Program-made: the position numbers and the translations under genes
The notes under the pieces: generated by a model
Databases searched by the model: none
The model's input: the letters and a program-made list of their open reading frames with translations, nothing else
What the model was told of the DNA's origin: nothing
Origin: Agathobacter sp.
GTDB lineage: Bacteria; Bacillota; Clostridia; Lachnospirales; Lachnospiraceae
Length of the DNA: 39,379 bases
NCBI GenBank assembly: GCA_022772675.1
Contig: JALEZW010000040.1
Location: forward strand, 1 to 39,379
Reading direction: 5' to 3'
In this document: piece by piece, positions 24,321 to 31,320 of the stretch
Numbering within the stretch: the first letter of the stretch is position 1
Layout: each line of letters begins with the position of its first letter

Positions 24321-24695
24321 ATGTCTCAGACAATTTTACTGTTTAACATAAATAAGGACAGGCATTCAGCATTGCAGGCTGTCTGCCGGAGCCTGGAAAT
24401 TCGTATTATTGACGTTATGCGAAAGGACTATGCCCAACAGCTTGGAGCACTGGCGCAGATTAAGGGGTTTCAGAGGAAACCCAGAAATTATAACGGACCG
24501 GAATTTCCGGCGGAGATGCTTGTCTTTTCAGAAATGAATTCGGATGAAATCGATACCTTTCTGGAAGAGTACAGGAAAACAGGGCTTGCGCCGGTTGGGC
24601 TTAAGGCTGTGATTACCAGTCATAATGTGTTCTGGAGCCCGGAGGAACTTTTTAAGGAATTACTGAAGGAACACCTGACAATGGGACAAAAGTAG
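24321..24695 (+). CDS. DUF3783-like protein
   Basis: The 124-residue soluble protein has the DUF3783-like core PEFPAEMLVFSEMNSDEIDTF...GLAPVGLKAVITSHN. The N-terminal 50 residues start with a strand (TILLFNINKD) and are rich in basic residues. Its function is unknown. AGAAGGAG precedes the ATG. It lies 23 bp after the phosphatase-DUF3877 gene, is the last gene of the run, and has no clear terminator after it. Placement suggests co-expression with the cobalamin genes, but nothing in the protein points to corrinoid chemistry. Confidence 0.75.
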   Translation: MSQTILLFNINKDRHSALQAVCRSLEIRIIDVMRKDYAQQLGALAQIKGFQRKPRNYNGPEFPAEMLVFSEMNSDEIDTFLEEYRKTGLAPVGLKAVITSHNVFWSPEELFKELLKEHLTMGQK

Positions 24696-24836
24696 CAGTT
24701 AAACCGACCAAACAACTGCCGGGAAAGCAGAAAATTCAATCAAATCGCACACTGATACTTTAATACAAGAAAGCAACAGTGGAAAAACCTTACAAAGAGA
24801 ATATATAAAATGCACAAATAATTTACAATAGATTTG

Positions 24837-24865
24837 TTGAAAATTACCAAATGAAGTGATATACT
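24837..24865 (+). promoter_or_regulatory. Strong promoter of a small gene
   Basis: TTGAAA (24837-24842) and TATACT (24860-24865) are exactly 17 bp apart, and a TGn element precedes the -10. Transcription should start near 24872, giving a 93-nt leader. In the leader CATTTTGCCCC can pair with GGGC...AAAATG. The 270 bp upstream (24696-24964) contain no other gene. Confidence 0.6.
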
Positions 24866-24964
24866 TATACAGGAAATGGGAAATTAATTTGAACCATTTT
24901 GCCCCGCTTACATATGATAAAGATAAGGGCTCATTTGGAAAATGAAAGAAGGAGGTGTATCGAC

Positions 24965-25093
24965 ATGTATGCAATCGATCCAACAATGTCCTTTGCTCAG
25001 GTAGTTCAGTATTATAAGGATTATGTGAAACGGACGAGGAGCTGTGGACGCAAACCGGTATCCTTCCTGCGATTTCTTACAGGCAGATACTAA
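24965..25093 (+). CDS. Small basic protein of 42 residues, unknown
   Basis: The ATG has a near-perfect ribosome site (GAAGGAGGTG) at optimal distance. The product starts MYAIDPTMSFAQVVQYYKDY and is rich in Lys/Arg in its second half (VKRTRSCGRKPVSFLRFL). There is no signal peptide or membrane segment. It has its own strong promoter and is followed at once by a terminator whose left arm begins in the stop codon. This complete transcription-unit architecture supports a real gene. I do not recognise the family. The orientation is the same as the flanking genes. The single cysteine and basic C-terminus could suit RNA or ribosome contact, but that is speculation. Confidence 0.65.
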   Translation: MYAIDPTMSFAQVVQYYKDYVKRTRSCGRKPVSFLRFLTGRY

Positions 25094-25136
25094 AACCGGG
25101 TGATCTTCCGTGGGGACCGAAGTCATCCGGTTTTTA
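25092..25136 (+). terminator. Rho-independent terminator of the small gene
   Basis: AAAACCGG pairs with CCGGTTTT, extended by GTGA/TCAT, and is followed by a T-run. It begins inside the TAA stop codon of the small gene. Confidence 0.75.
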
Positions 25137-25141
25137 ATTTC

Positions 25142-25175
25142 AGGAGTTGTCGTATAGAGCGGCAGCTCCTTTTTT
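25142..25175 (+). terminator. Second tandem rho-independent terminator
   Basis: AGGAGTTGTCG pairs over 11 bp (with G-U pairs) with CGGCAGCTCCT around a 7-nt loop, followed by six Ts. It lies only 6 bp after the first terminator, making a double stop. It insulates the sugar transporter promoter downstream. Confidence 0.75.
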
Positions 25176-25293
25176 GATGGAAATTACCTTTATTTGATAA
25201 AAACTAACTGAACTGCAAAACAGAACAGTTTGTACAAACTGCATAATTCCTTTGCTTAAAAACCTAACTATTTCACAAAAATGAAAATGGGAC

Positions 25294-25323
25294 TTGTGAA
25301 ATTGGGAAATAATGTTATATAAT
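25294..25323 (+). promoter_or_regulatory. Promoter of the sugar ABC transporter operon
   Basis: TTGTGA (25294-25299) and TATAAT (25318-25323) are separated by 18 bp. The predicted start is near 25330, right before three operator-like 12-mers. Most of the 25176-25293 stretch is AT-rich and shows nothing else I can name. Confidence 0.6.
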
Positions 25324-25332
25324 CTGATTACA

Positions 25333-25368
25333 GAAAACGTTACCGAAAACATTACCGCGAACGTTTTC
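25333..25368 (+). promoter_or_regulatory. Three contiguous LacI-type operator 12-mers
   Basis: GAAAACGTTACC, GAAAACATTACC and GCGAACGTTTTC lie end to end. The third is an inverted copy (GAAAACGTTCGC on the other strand). LacI-family regulators bind AACGTT-centred palindromes. The array sits just downstream of the predicted transcription start, where bound repressor would block initiation or elongation. The probable ligand is the LacI-type protein at 28738. Confidence 0.6.
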
Positions 25369-25404
25369 ACAAAACGTACAGTTTATTTCTTAGGAGGGTA
25401 AAAG

Positions 25405-26799
25405 ATGAAAAAGAAAATTGTATCGGCATTATTAGTTGCTGCAATGGCAGTAACTACATTTGCAGGATGTGGAGACAACGGAGGCAATGGCACCACACAG
25501 GCCGGCGGAAAGGCAGATAAGACAGCTTCCGGAAAGGTTTACATGTTAAATTTTAAACCTGAGACGGATGAGGCATGGAAGGCACTGGCTGAGACCTATA
25601 CAGATCAGACAGGCGTAGAGGTTAATATCCTTACAGCAGCAGACGGACAGTACAATACAACTTTACAGTCCGAGATGTCTAAATCAGATATGCCTACCAT
25701 TTTTACAGTAGGAAATACAACAGCTGCACAGACCTGGAATGATTATACATATGACTTAAAGGATACAGACCTTTATAATCATCTGACAGATAAGTCACTT
25801 GTTATTAACTATGACAACAAGGTTGCAGGTGTTGCAAACTGTTATGAGTGCTACGGAATTATCTTCAACAAGACCATTCTGGAAGGCTACTGCGGAATGG
25901 ACGGAGCTGTAGTTAAATCCGTTGATGAGATCAATAACTTTGATACCTTAAAGAAGGTTGCAGACGATATCAACTCCCGTGTAGATGAGATCAATGAGGC
26001 CCTTGGAACAGACCTTACCGAGGCATTTGCTTCTGCAGGACTGGATGATGGTTCTTCATGGAGATTCTCCGGACATCTGGCAAATATGCCACTCTACTAT
26101 GAGTTCAAGGATGACGGATGCGATCTTACAGCAGGTGAGGCTGAGATTACAGGAAAGTATCTTGACAACTTCAAGAATGTATGGGATATGTATGTATCTG
26201 ATTCTGCAGCAGATCCTAAGACTCTGAATTCCGGTGCATTAAATGCAGAGTCTGAGTTTGGTATGGGCGAGGCAGTCTTCTATCAGAATGGTGACTGGGA
26301 GTATGCAAACCTGACTAACCCGGACAATGGTTATACTGTTACCGCAGAAGATTTATCTATGATGCCAATTTACTTTGGTGTTGATGATGCTAATGAAGGT
26401 CTCTGTGTTGGAACTGAGAACTACTGGGCAGTTAACAAGAAAGCTCCTCAGGAGGACATTGATGCAACACTTGAGTTCTTAAACTGGGTAATTACTTCTG
26501 ATGAGGGACGTGATGCAATCACAAACCAGATGGGACTTACCGCTCCATTTGACACCTTTACCGGTGACTATGAGACAAAGAACGCATTTGCACAGGCTTC
26601 TAACAAGCTGATGTCAGATGGAAAGACATCTGTAGCATGGAGCTTTAACGCAACTCCAAACGTAGATGACTGGAGAAAAGATGTTGTTGCACCACTTACC
26701 GCTTATTCTGCAGGAACCGGAAGCTGGGATGATGTTGTAACCGCATTCGTTGACGGATGGGCTAACCAGTGGAAACTTGCTCATGAGGGTGAGGAATAA
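25405..26799 (+). CDS. Sugar ABC transporter substrate-binding lipoprotein
   Basis: The 464-residue protein has a lipoprotein signal peptide (MKKKIVSALL start; lipobox TFAGC with Cys22) and then a Gly/Asn-rich linker. The mature part is a type 1 extracellular solute-binding protein: GKVYMLNFKPETDEAWKAL, MPTIFTVGN, and late FLNWVITSDEGRDAI. Such proteins deliver sugars or oligosaccharides to MalFG-type permeases; the sugar cannot be told. A strong ribosome site (TAGGAGGG) precedes the ATG. The gene uses a narrow set of codons compared with the cobalamin genes, consistent with high expression. An attenuating hairpin separates it from the permeases. Confidence 0.9.
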   Translation: MKKKIVSALLVAAMAVTTFAGCGDNGGNGTTQAGGKADKTASGKVYMLNFKPETDEAWKALAETYTDQTGVEVNILTAADGQYNTTLQSEMSKSDMPTIFTVGNTTAAQTWNDYTYDLKDTDLYNHLTDKSLVINYDNKVAGVANCYECYGIIFNKTILEGYCGMDGAVVKSVDEINNFDTLKKVADDINSRVDEINEALGTDLTEAFASAGLDDGSSWRFSGHLANMPLYYEFKDDGCDLTAGEAEITGKYLDNFKNVWDMYVSDSAADPKTLNSGALNAESEFGMGEAVFYQNGDWEYANLTNPDNGYTVTAEDLSMMPIYFGVDDANEGLCVGTENYWAVNKKAPQEDIDATLEFLNWVITSDEGRDAITNQMGLTAPFDTFTGDYETKNAFAQASNKLMSDGKTSVAWSFNATPNVDDWRKDVVAPLTAYSAGTGSWDDVVTAFVDGWANQWKLAHEGEE

Positions 26800-26874
26800 T
26801 TCATAAGAAAATTCGATAAGGCAGGTTTTCAGGTTTAAGAACCTTTAAATATGTTTCGTTTTCTTACTTACACA

Positions 26875-26908
26875 GGGAGTGAGTGCTGGTCGCTCACTCC
26901 CATTTTTT
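26875..26908 (+). terminator. Intra-operon attenuator/terminator after the binding protein
   Basis: GGGAGTGAGTG pairs over 11 bp with CGCTCACTCCC around CTGGT, followed by ATTTTTT. It lies between the binding-protein gene and the first permease, where partial termination would make more binding protein than permease. Confidence 0.75.
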
Positions 26909-26939
26909 AAGGGAAAAGCATCAACGAAAGGAATTTATT

Positions 26940-27797
26940 ATGGAAAAAGCAATTAAAAAATATTTTCCAATCTTTCTTCTTCCGACCATGATTGCCTTTG
27001 CAATTGGATTTATTGTTCCGTTTGTATATGGTGTATTCTTATCTTTCTGTAAATTTACAACTGTTACAGACTGGAAATGGACAGGACTGGAAAATTATAC
27101 AAAAATCTTTTTTGTAAACGGAAAGCTGGATACTACGTTTCTCCATTCCCTTTGGTATACCGCTTTATTTACGGTTGTGTCAGTCATCATTATTAACTTA
27201 ATATCTTTCCTGATTGCGATGGCACTTACAAAGGGAATTAAGGGAACCAATCTGTTTCGTACAGTATTTTTCCTGCCAAACCTTATTGGTGGAATCGTGC
27301 TCAGTTATATCTGGCTCATGATTTTTAACAGTGCACTTTCCCAGTTTTCCAAAACAATTGTTTCTACCCAGTGGTCAGCATTCTGGGGACTCATTATTGT
27401 GGTGTGCTGGCAGCAGATTGGTTATATGATGATTATTTATGTTGCGGGACTTCAGAACATTCCGGGAGAACTGATTGAGGCCGCTAAGATTGATGGGGCC
27501 AACACATGGCAGCTGTTACGTCACGTAACCCTTCCAATGCTGATGCCCACCATCACCATCTGTTCTTTCCTGACACTGACAAATGGATTTAAGCTCTTTG
27601 ACCAGAACCTGGCACTGACAGGTGGAAATCCGGGAAGAATGTCAGAGTTACTTGCCCTTAATATTTATAATACCATGTACGGTACAACCGGCTGGCAGGG
27701 CGTAGGACAGGCGAAAGCCGTAATCTTCTTTATTCTGGTGGCAGTCATTGCGATTGTTCAGAATAAACTGACAACAAGCAAGGAGGTGCAGGAATAA
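26940..27797 (+). CDS. Sugar ABC transporter permease, MalF type
   Basis: The 285-residue membrane protein has about six hydrophobic helices. It carries the cytoplasmic EAA loop, LIEAAKIDGANTWQLLRHVTLP, that docks to the ATPase. The ATG at 26940 follows AAAGGA; an in-frame extension to 26883 would run through the attenuator hairpin and is not used. Its stop and the next start overlap in TAATG. No ATPase gene is present in the operon, so a shared MsmK/MalK-type ATPase encoded elsewhere is expected. Confidence 0.92.
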   Translation: MEKAIKKYFPIFLLPTMIAFAIGFIVPFVYGVFLSFCKFTTVTDWKWTGLENYTKIFFVNGKLDTTFLHSLWYTALFTVVSVIIINLISFLIAMALTKGIKGTNLFRTVFFLPNLIGGIVLSYIWLMIFNSALSQFSKTIVSTQWSAFWGLIIVVCWQQIGYMMIIYVAGLQNIPGELIEAAKIDGANTWQLLRHVTLPMLMPTITICSFLTLTNGFKLFDQNLALTGGNPGRMSELLALNIYNTMYGTTGWQGVGQAKAVIFFILVAVIAIVQNKLTTSKEVQE

Positions 27798-28708
27798 TGG
27801 CAGCAACTAAAAATGAAGAACAGGTCAGCAATGTAAGACGTGCCAAACATGGATGGATCCTTACAGTGATTTTCTTAATCCTCAGTTTGCTCTGGATTGC
27901 ACCAATCCTTGTGGTATTCATGAATTCTTTTAAGAGAAAAGCTTTTATTTTCCAGCATCCCTTCAGTCTTGGAACAGAACCGATTACTGCAGGATGGGAG
28001 AAATTTGTACACGGTGTACAGAGAGCCTTCTGCGGCTGGCTGAATTACAGCAATGGAATTCGTAAAACAGATTTTGTACACTGTTTTGGAACATCACTGC
28101 TTATTACAGTAGGTTCCGTAGCACTTATCATAATTTGTTGTTCCATGACGGCATGGTATATTACGAGAGTTCATACGAAAGTGACAAAGGGTATTTATAT
28201 CTTATGTCTCTTTTCCATGATTGTACCATTCCAGATGGTTATGTTTACACTTTCCAAATTTGCAAACATTTTACATCTGTCAAACCCCTTTGGAATTATG
28301 ATTGTTTATCTGGGCTTTGGTGCAGGACTTGCGGTATTCATGTTTACCGGCTTTGTGAAGAGTATCTCTCTGGAGATTGAAGAGGCGGCCATGATTGACG
28401 GCTGTACTCCATTACAGACATACTTCCGGGTTGTTTTCCCGATTTTAAAGCCCACAACAGTGACGGTAGCTATTCTTGAGGCAATGTGGGTATGGAACGA
28501 TTACCTTCTGCCTTATCTGGTATTAAATGTAAACAAGTACAAGACGATTCCGATCGCAGTACAATTTTTGAAGCAGAGTCATGGTCAGCTTGACTGGGGT
28601 GCCATGATGGCAGTGCTGGTTCTTGCAATATTACCGATTGTTATCTTCTATATTGCATGTCAGAAGTATATCATAGAGGGAGTTCTTGCAGGAGCTGTTA
28701 AGGGCTGA
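27797..28708 (+). CDS. Sugar ABC transporter permease, MalG type
   Basis: The 303-residue protein has six predicted helices after a short cytoplasmic N-terminus (first helix near 19-40). It has the EAA loop LEIEEAAMIDGCTPLQTYFRVVFP. A 25-residue hydrophilic stretch around FVHGVQRAFCGWLNYSNGIRKT forms the first outside loop. The start overlaps the previous stop codon, with AGGAGG upstream. Together with the preceding permease it forms the heterodimeric channel. Confidence 0.92.
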   Translation: MAATKNEEQVSNVRRAKHGWILTVIFLILSLLWIAPILVVFMNSFKRKAFIFQHPFSLGTEPITAGWEKFVHGVQRAFCGWLNYSNGIRKTDFVHCFGTSLLITVGSVALIIICCSMTAWYITRVHTKVTKGIYILCLFSMIVPFQMVMFTLSKFANILHLSNPFGIMIVYLGFGAGLAVFMFTGFVKSISLEIEEAAMIDGCTPLQTYFRVVFPILKPTTVTVAILEAMWVWNDYLLPYLVLNVNKYKTIPIAVQFLKQSHGQLDWGAMMAVLVLAILPIVIFYIACQKYIIEGVLAGAVKG

Positions 28709-28737
28709 TGTGATTGTGCGGTATTGAGGTATAAAGG

Positions 28738-29745
28738 ATGACAATTGTAGATATCGCAAAAGAAGCCGGATATTCGGTCAGCACGGTTTCCCGTGTGTTA
28801 AACGGAAGACGGGATGTCAGCGAGGAAGCGAGAGACCGCATCATGCGTATTGTAGAGGCGTACCAGTTTGTGCCGAATAATAATGCAAAGCATTTAAAAC
28901 AGAGCGTCAGCCGGAGCATTTTAATACTGGTCAAAGGTACGGGAAATATGCTGTTTACAAATATCCTTGAATCCATACAGGATACGATTGCGGATACCAA
29001 TTACTCACTGCGGGTTCATTATCTTGATGAGGATGCGGATGAGGTGAAATCTGCCGTGCAGATGTGCAGGGAGCATAAGCCCCTTGGAATTCTGTTTCTT
29101 GGGGGAAATATCCAGTATTTCAGGGAGGAATTTGAAGCGGTTCCTGTTCCGTGTGTACTCGTAACGGCAAGAGCGGATAAACTTGGTTTCCGTAATCTTG
29201 CCTCTGTCGCTACGGACGATGCGAAGGCGGCAGAGCTTGCGGTGGATTACCTTTTTGACAACGGGCATAAAGATATTGCAATCATCGGAGGAGACATGTC
29301 CATGTCCTCTCCCAGTAAGTACCGGAAAAAAGGCTGTGTACGCAGCTTTGTCAAACATAGGAGAATATTTGACGAGATGATGTATGCGACGGCACGATTT
29401 TCCTATGAAAGCGCATACCAGGCCATGAACAGACTGTTGGAACAGAATCGGTCCATTACGGCAGTGTTTGCGATGAGTGATGTGATGGCAATCGGTGCCA
29501 TGCGCGCAATTTTTGATAAGGGACTTTCTGTTCCGAAAGATATATCCGTGATTGGATTCGATGGATCGGAACTTGCGGATTATTTCAATCCAAAGATTGT
29601 GACCGTATATCAGGCATATGAAGAGATTGCCAGACGAAGTATACAGCTTTTGTTTGGAATGATTGATTTTAAGAAACCGGCCAGTCATGAGCTGATTCCA
29701 TTTTCTTTGAAAAATACTGAGAGTGTGGCGAACATCAAATTATAA
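28738..29745 (+). CDS. LacI-family transcriptional regulator
   Basis: The 335-residue protein starts with a LacI helix-turn-helix (TIVDIAKEAGYSVSTVSRVL) and hinge (NNNAKHLKQS). A periplasmic-binding-protein-like sensor domain follows (VATDDAKAAELAVDYLFDNG, FAMSDVMAIGAMRAI, SVIGFDGSELADYF). It is last in the transporter operon, 29 bp after the second permease. It most likely controls the operon through the three AACGTT-type 12-mers at 25333-25368; that link is inferred from family preference and position. The ribosome site is weak (GAGG about 9 bases upstream, AAAGG adjacent to the start), suggesting low expression. Confidence 0.92.
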   Translation: MTIVDIAKEAGYSVSTVSRVLNGRRDVSEEARDRIMRIVEAYQFVPNNNAKHLKQSVSRSILILVKGTGNMLFTNILESIQDTIADTNYSLRVHYLDEDADEVKSAVQMCREHKPLGILFLGGNIQYFREEFEAVPVPCVLVTARADKLGFRNLASVATDDAKAAELAVDYLFDNGHKDIAIIGGDMSMSSPSKYRKKGCVRSFVKHRRIFDEMMYATARFSYESAYQAMNRLLEQNRSITAVFAMSDVMAIGAMRAIFDKGLSVPKDISVIGFDGSELADYFNPKIVTVYQAYEEIARRSIQLLFGMIDFKKPASHELIPFSLKNTESVANIKL

Positions 29746-29767
29746 CTGAAGATGACAGTTATGTTAT

Positions 29768-29802
29768 GACACAAGGGGCAAAATACCTTTGGCCCTCATA
29801 TC
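29768..29802 (+). mobile_element. Minimal family A element, copy 3 (35 bp)
   Basis: GACACAAGGGGC...GGCCCTCATATC has family A ends almost without an interior (AAAATACCTTT between). ATGTTAT flanks it exactly on both sides (29761-29767 and 29803-29809). It may be an internally deleted copy. Its inverted ends form a hairpin just after the LacI-type gene. Confidence 0.7.
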
Positions 29803-29813
29803 ATGTTATAGAG

Positions 29814-29857
29814 AAAACCCGGATTGTCTGGTTCATATATGAGACAATCCGGGTTTT
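29814..29857. terminator. Terminator after the LacI-type gene
   Basis: AAAACCCGGATTGTCT pairs perfectly with AGACAATCCGGGTTTT (16 bp). With A-run and T-run in the stem ends it could work in both directions. Confidence 0.75.
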
Positions 29858-29880
29858 CCTATTGAAAATAAGAATAAAAC

Positions 29881-29909
29881 TTGCAAAGATTGGAAAATAA
29901 CTATAAAAT
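29881..29909 (+). promoter_or_regulatory. Candidate promoter of the patatin-like gene
   Basis: TTGCAA (29881-29886) and TAAAAT (29904-29909) are 17 bp apart and lie about 77 bp before the ATG at 29987, after the terminator. Confidence 0.4.
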
Positions 29910-29986
29910 ATTTACAAATAGTGATGAAGACTCAGAACTGTTGCCAATGGTTTAGAAATAGTATGGAATAAGAAAGCAGGGATTCG

Positions 29987-30832
29987 ATGAAAAAAGGTTT
30001 AGTAATGGAAGGCGGAGCGATGCGCGGTATGTTTACAGCCGGTGTCACTGATGTATTAATGGAACACCAGATCGAATTTGACGGGGCAGTGGGGGTGTCC
30101 GCAGGTGCTGTGTTTGGCTGTAATTTTAAGTCTAAACAGCCGGGACGCGTGATCCGTTATAATGCCGCATACTGCAGCAGCCCGCAGTATGCGGGACTGG
30201 GAAGCTTTCTAAAGACCGGGGATCTGTTTGGGGAGCAGTTCTGTTACCACGATGTTCCGGAGCATCTGGATCCCTTTAATTATGACACATATCGGGAAAA
30301 TCCCATGGAGTTTTATGTAGTGGCAACCGATGCCAACACAGGAGAAGCCCGCTATAAGAGGGTGGATAGTTGTAACAAGAGTGAGCTGCTCTGGATGAAG
30401 GCATCTGCCTCTATGCCCCTTGTATCCAAAATCGTCTGCGTAGACGGATATGAACTTTTGGATGGAGGAATTGCGGATTCCATTCCGATTCAGTTTTTGG
30501 AATCCCTTGGATATGACAGAAACGTTGTCATTTTGACCCAGCCCCGGGATTACGTGAAAGGGAAAAATCAGCTGATACCCCTTGCAAAGGTAATGCTCCG
30601 CAAATATCCGGCTATGATTGAAGCAATGGAGAACCGGCACATTCATTATAATGAAACCCTGGATTATATCAGGAAACGCGAAAAGGAAGGCAGTCTTTTT
30701 GTCATCAGACCGCCGAAAAAACTTGAGGTTTCCAAACTGGAACGGGACCGCCAGAGGCTCCTTACAGCCTACCGTATGGGACGGGAGACCATGAAGAGCC
30801 ATCTGCGGGATTTACAGAAATTTTTAGAGTAG
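29987..30832 (+). CDS. Patatin-like phospholipase family protein
   Basis: The 281-residue protein has the patatin catalytic set: oxyanion loop EGGAMRG (8-14), nucleophile GVSAG (Ser38) and aspartate in LLDGGI (Asp159). This Ser-Asp dyad supports lipid acyl hydrolase activity. Its substrate is unknown. The segment KYPAMIEAMENRH and a basic, helical C-terminus are typical of the bacterial YjjU-like patatins. It has no signal peptide, so it is cytoplasmic. A ribosome site (AGCAGGGA) precedes the ATG. It is monocistronic, and its 3' end overlaps by 9 bp the converging DUF4321 gene. Confidence 0.9.
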   Translation: MKKGLVMEGGAMRGMFTAGVTDVLMEHQIEFDGAVGVSAGAVFGCNFKSKQPGRVIRYNAAYCSSPQYAGLGSFLKTGDLFGEQFCYHDVPEHLDPFNYDTYRENPMEFYVVATDANTGEARYKRVDSCNKSELLWMKASASMPLVSKIVCVDGYELLDGGIADSIPIQFLESLGYDRNVVILTQPRDYVKGKNQLIPLAKVMLRKYPAMIEAMENRHIHYNETLDYIRKREKEGSLFVIRPPKKLEVSKLERDRQRLLTAYRMGRETMKSHLRDLQKFLE

Positions 30833-31087
30833 ACGATAGATCACGATTGCAAGGAGGATTCCGATGATTCCGGCAATCGTGATTTTTATTGTAAGTCCGA
30901 AAGTAAGAACTAGAATACCCAGGTCCAGTGTAACCGGTTTGGATAATCCAAAGGTCTGGCCGTAATCCAGCCATTTTAACGCAGGCACGCCGGAAGCAAC
31001 GTGACCGATCAGTCCTCCTAAAACGATGCCGGCCAGCAGCATCAGAAGCAGTATCCAGTAATTTTTACCAACAGATCCTTTTGCCAT
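30824..31087 (-). CDS. DUF4321-like small membrane protein
   Basis: The 87-residue protein has two hydrophobic helices: WILLLMLLAGIVLGGLIGHV near the N-terminus, and a C-terminal one ending IIGILLAIVIYRLL. Between them lies VPALKWLDYGQTFGLSKPVTLDLG. This pattern fits the DUF4321 family of Firmicutes, whose role is unknown. AAGAGG lies 7 bases before the ATG. It converges on the patatin-like gene and overlaps its last codons. It is transcribed away from the GGDEF gene. Confidence 0.85.
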   Translation of the reverse strand: MAKGSVGKNYWILLLMLLAGIVLGGLIGHVASGVPALKWLDYGQTFGLSKPVTLDLGILVLTFGLTIKITIAGIIGILLAIVIYRLL

Positions 31088-31223
31088 ATAAAAACCTCTT
31101 TTCTACAGTATTAGAATTCCATGATAACACAAAAATGATAAAATCACAAAATGAAAGTGTATTTTGTCGAAAACAGCATTGAAGCCCGCGATAAATTGTG
31201 ATAAATTTATTCTTATAATCCTG

Positions 31224-31250
31224 TACACCAGAAACTTTTTACTCGGTGTA
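31224..31250. repeat. Solitary family B repeat unit
   Basis: A 27-nt unit runs from TACACCAGAAAC to ACTCGGTGTA, identical to the right-arm unit at 6461-6487. It is followed by GAGTGCAGG, which also occurs next to the arms inside the 166-bp element (reverse complement). It lies in the gap upstream of the GGDEF gene. Confidence 0.7.
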
Positions 31251-31320
31251 GAGTGCAGGATTACAAGAGTTCTGGTGTTTGAGGAAGACACAGGAAGTCC
31301 GGAAGTGGGGGAAAGAAGCA

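Noticed and set aside
25333..25368. CRISPR-like repeats
   Set aside because: Three 12-bp words without spacers; they fit operators. No CRISPR array or cas gene was seen in the window.
26883..26939. Longer start for the first permease
   Set aside because: The extra 19 codons would overlap the terminator-like hairpin; the ATG at 26940 has its own AAAGGA site.
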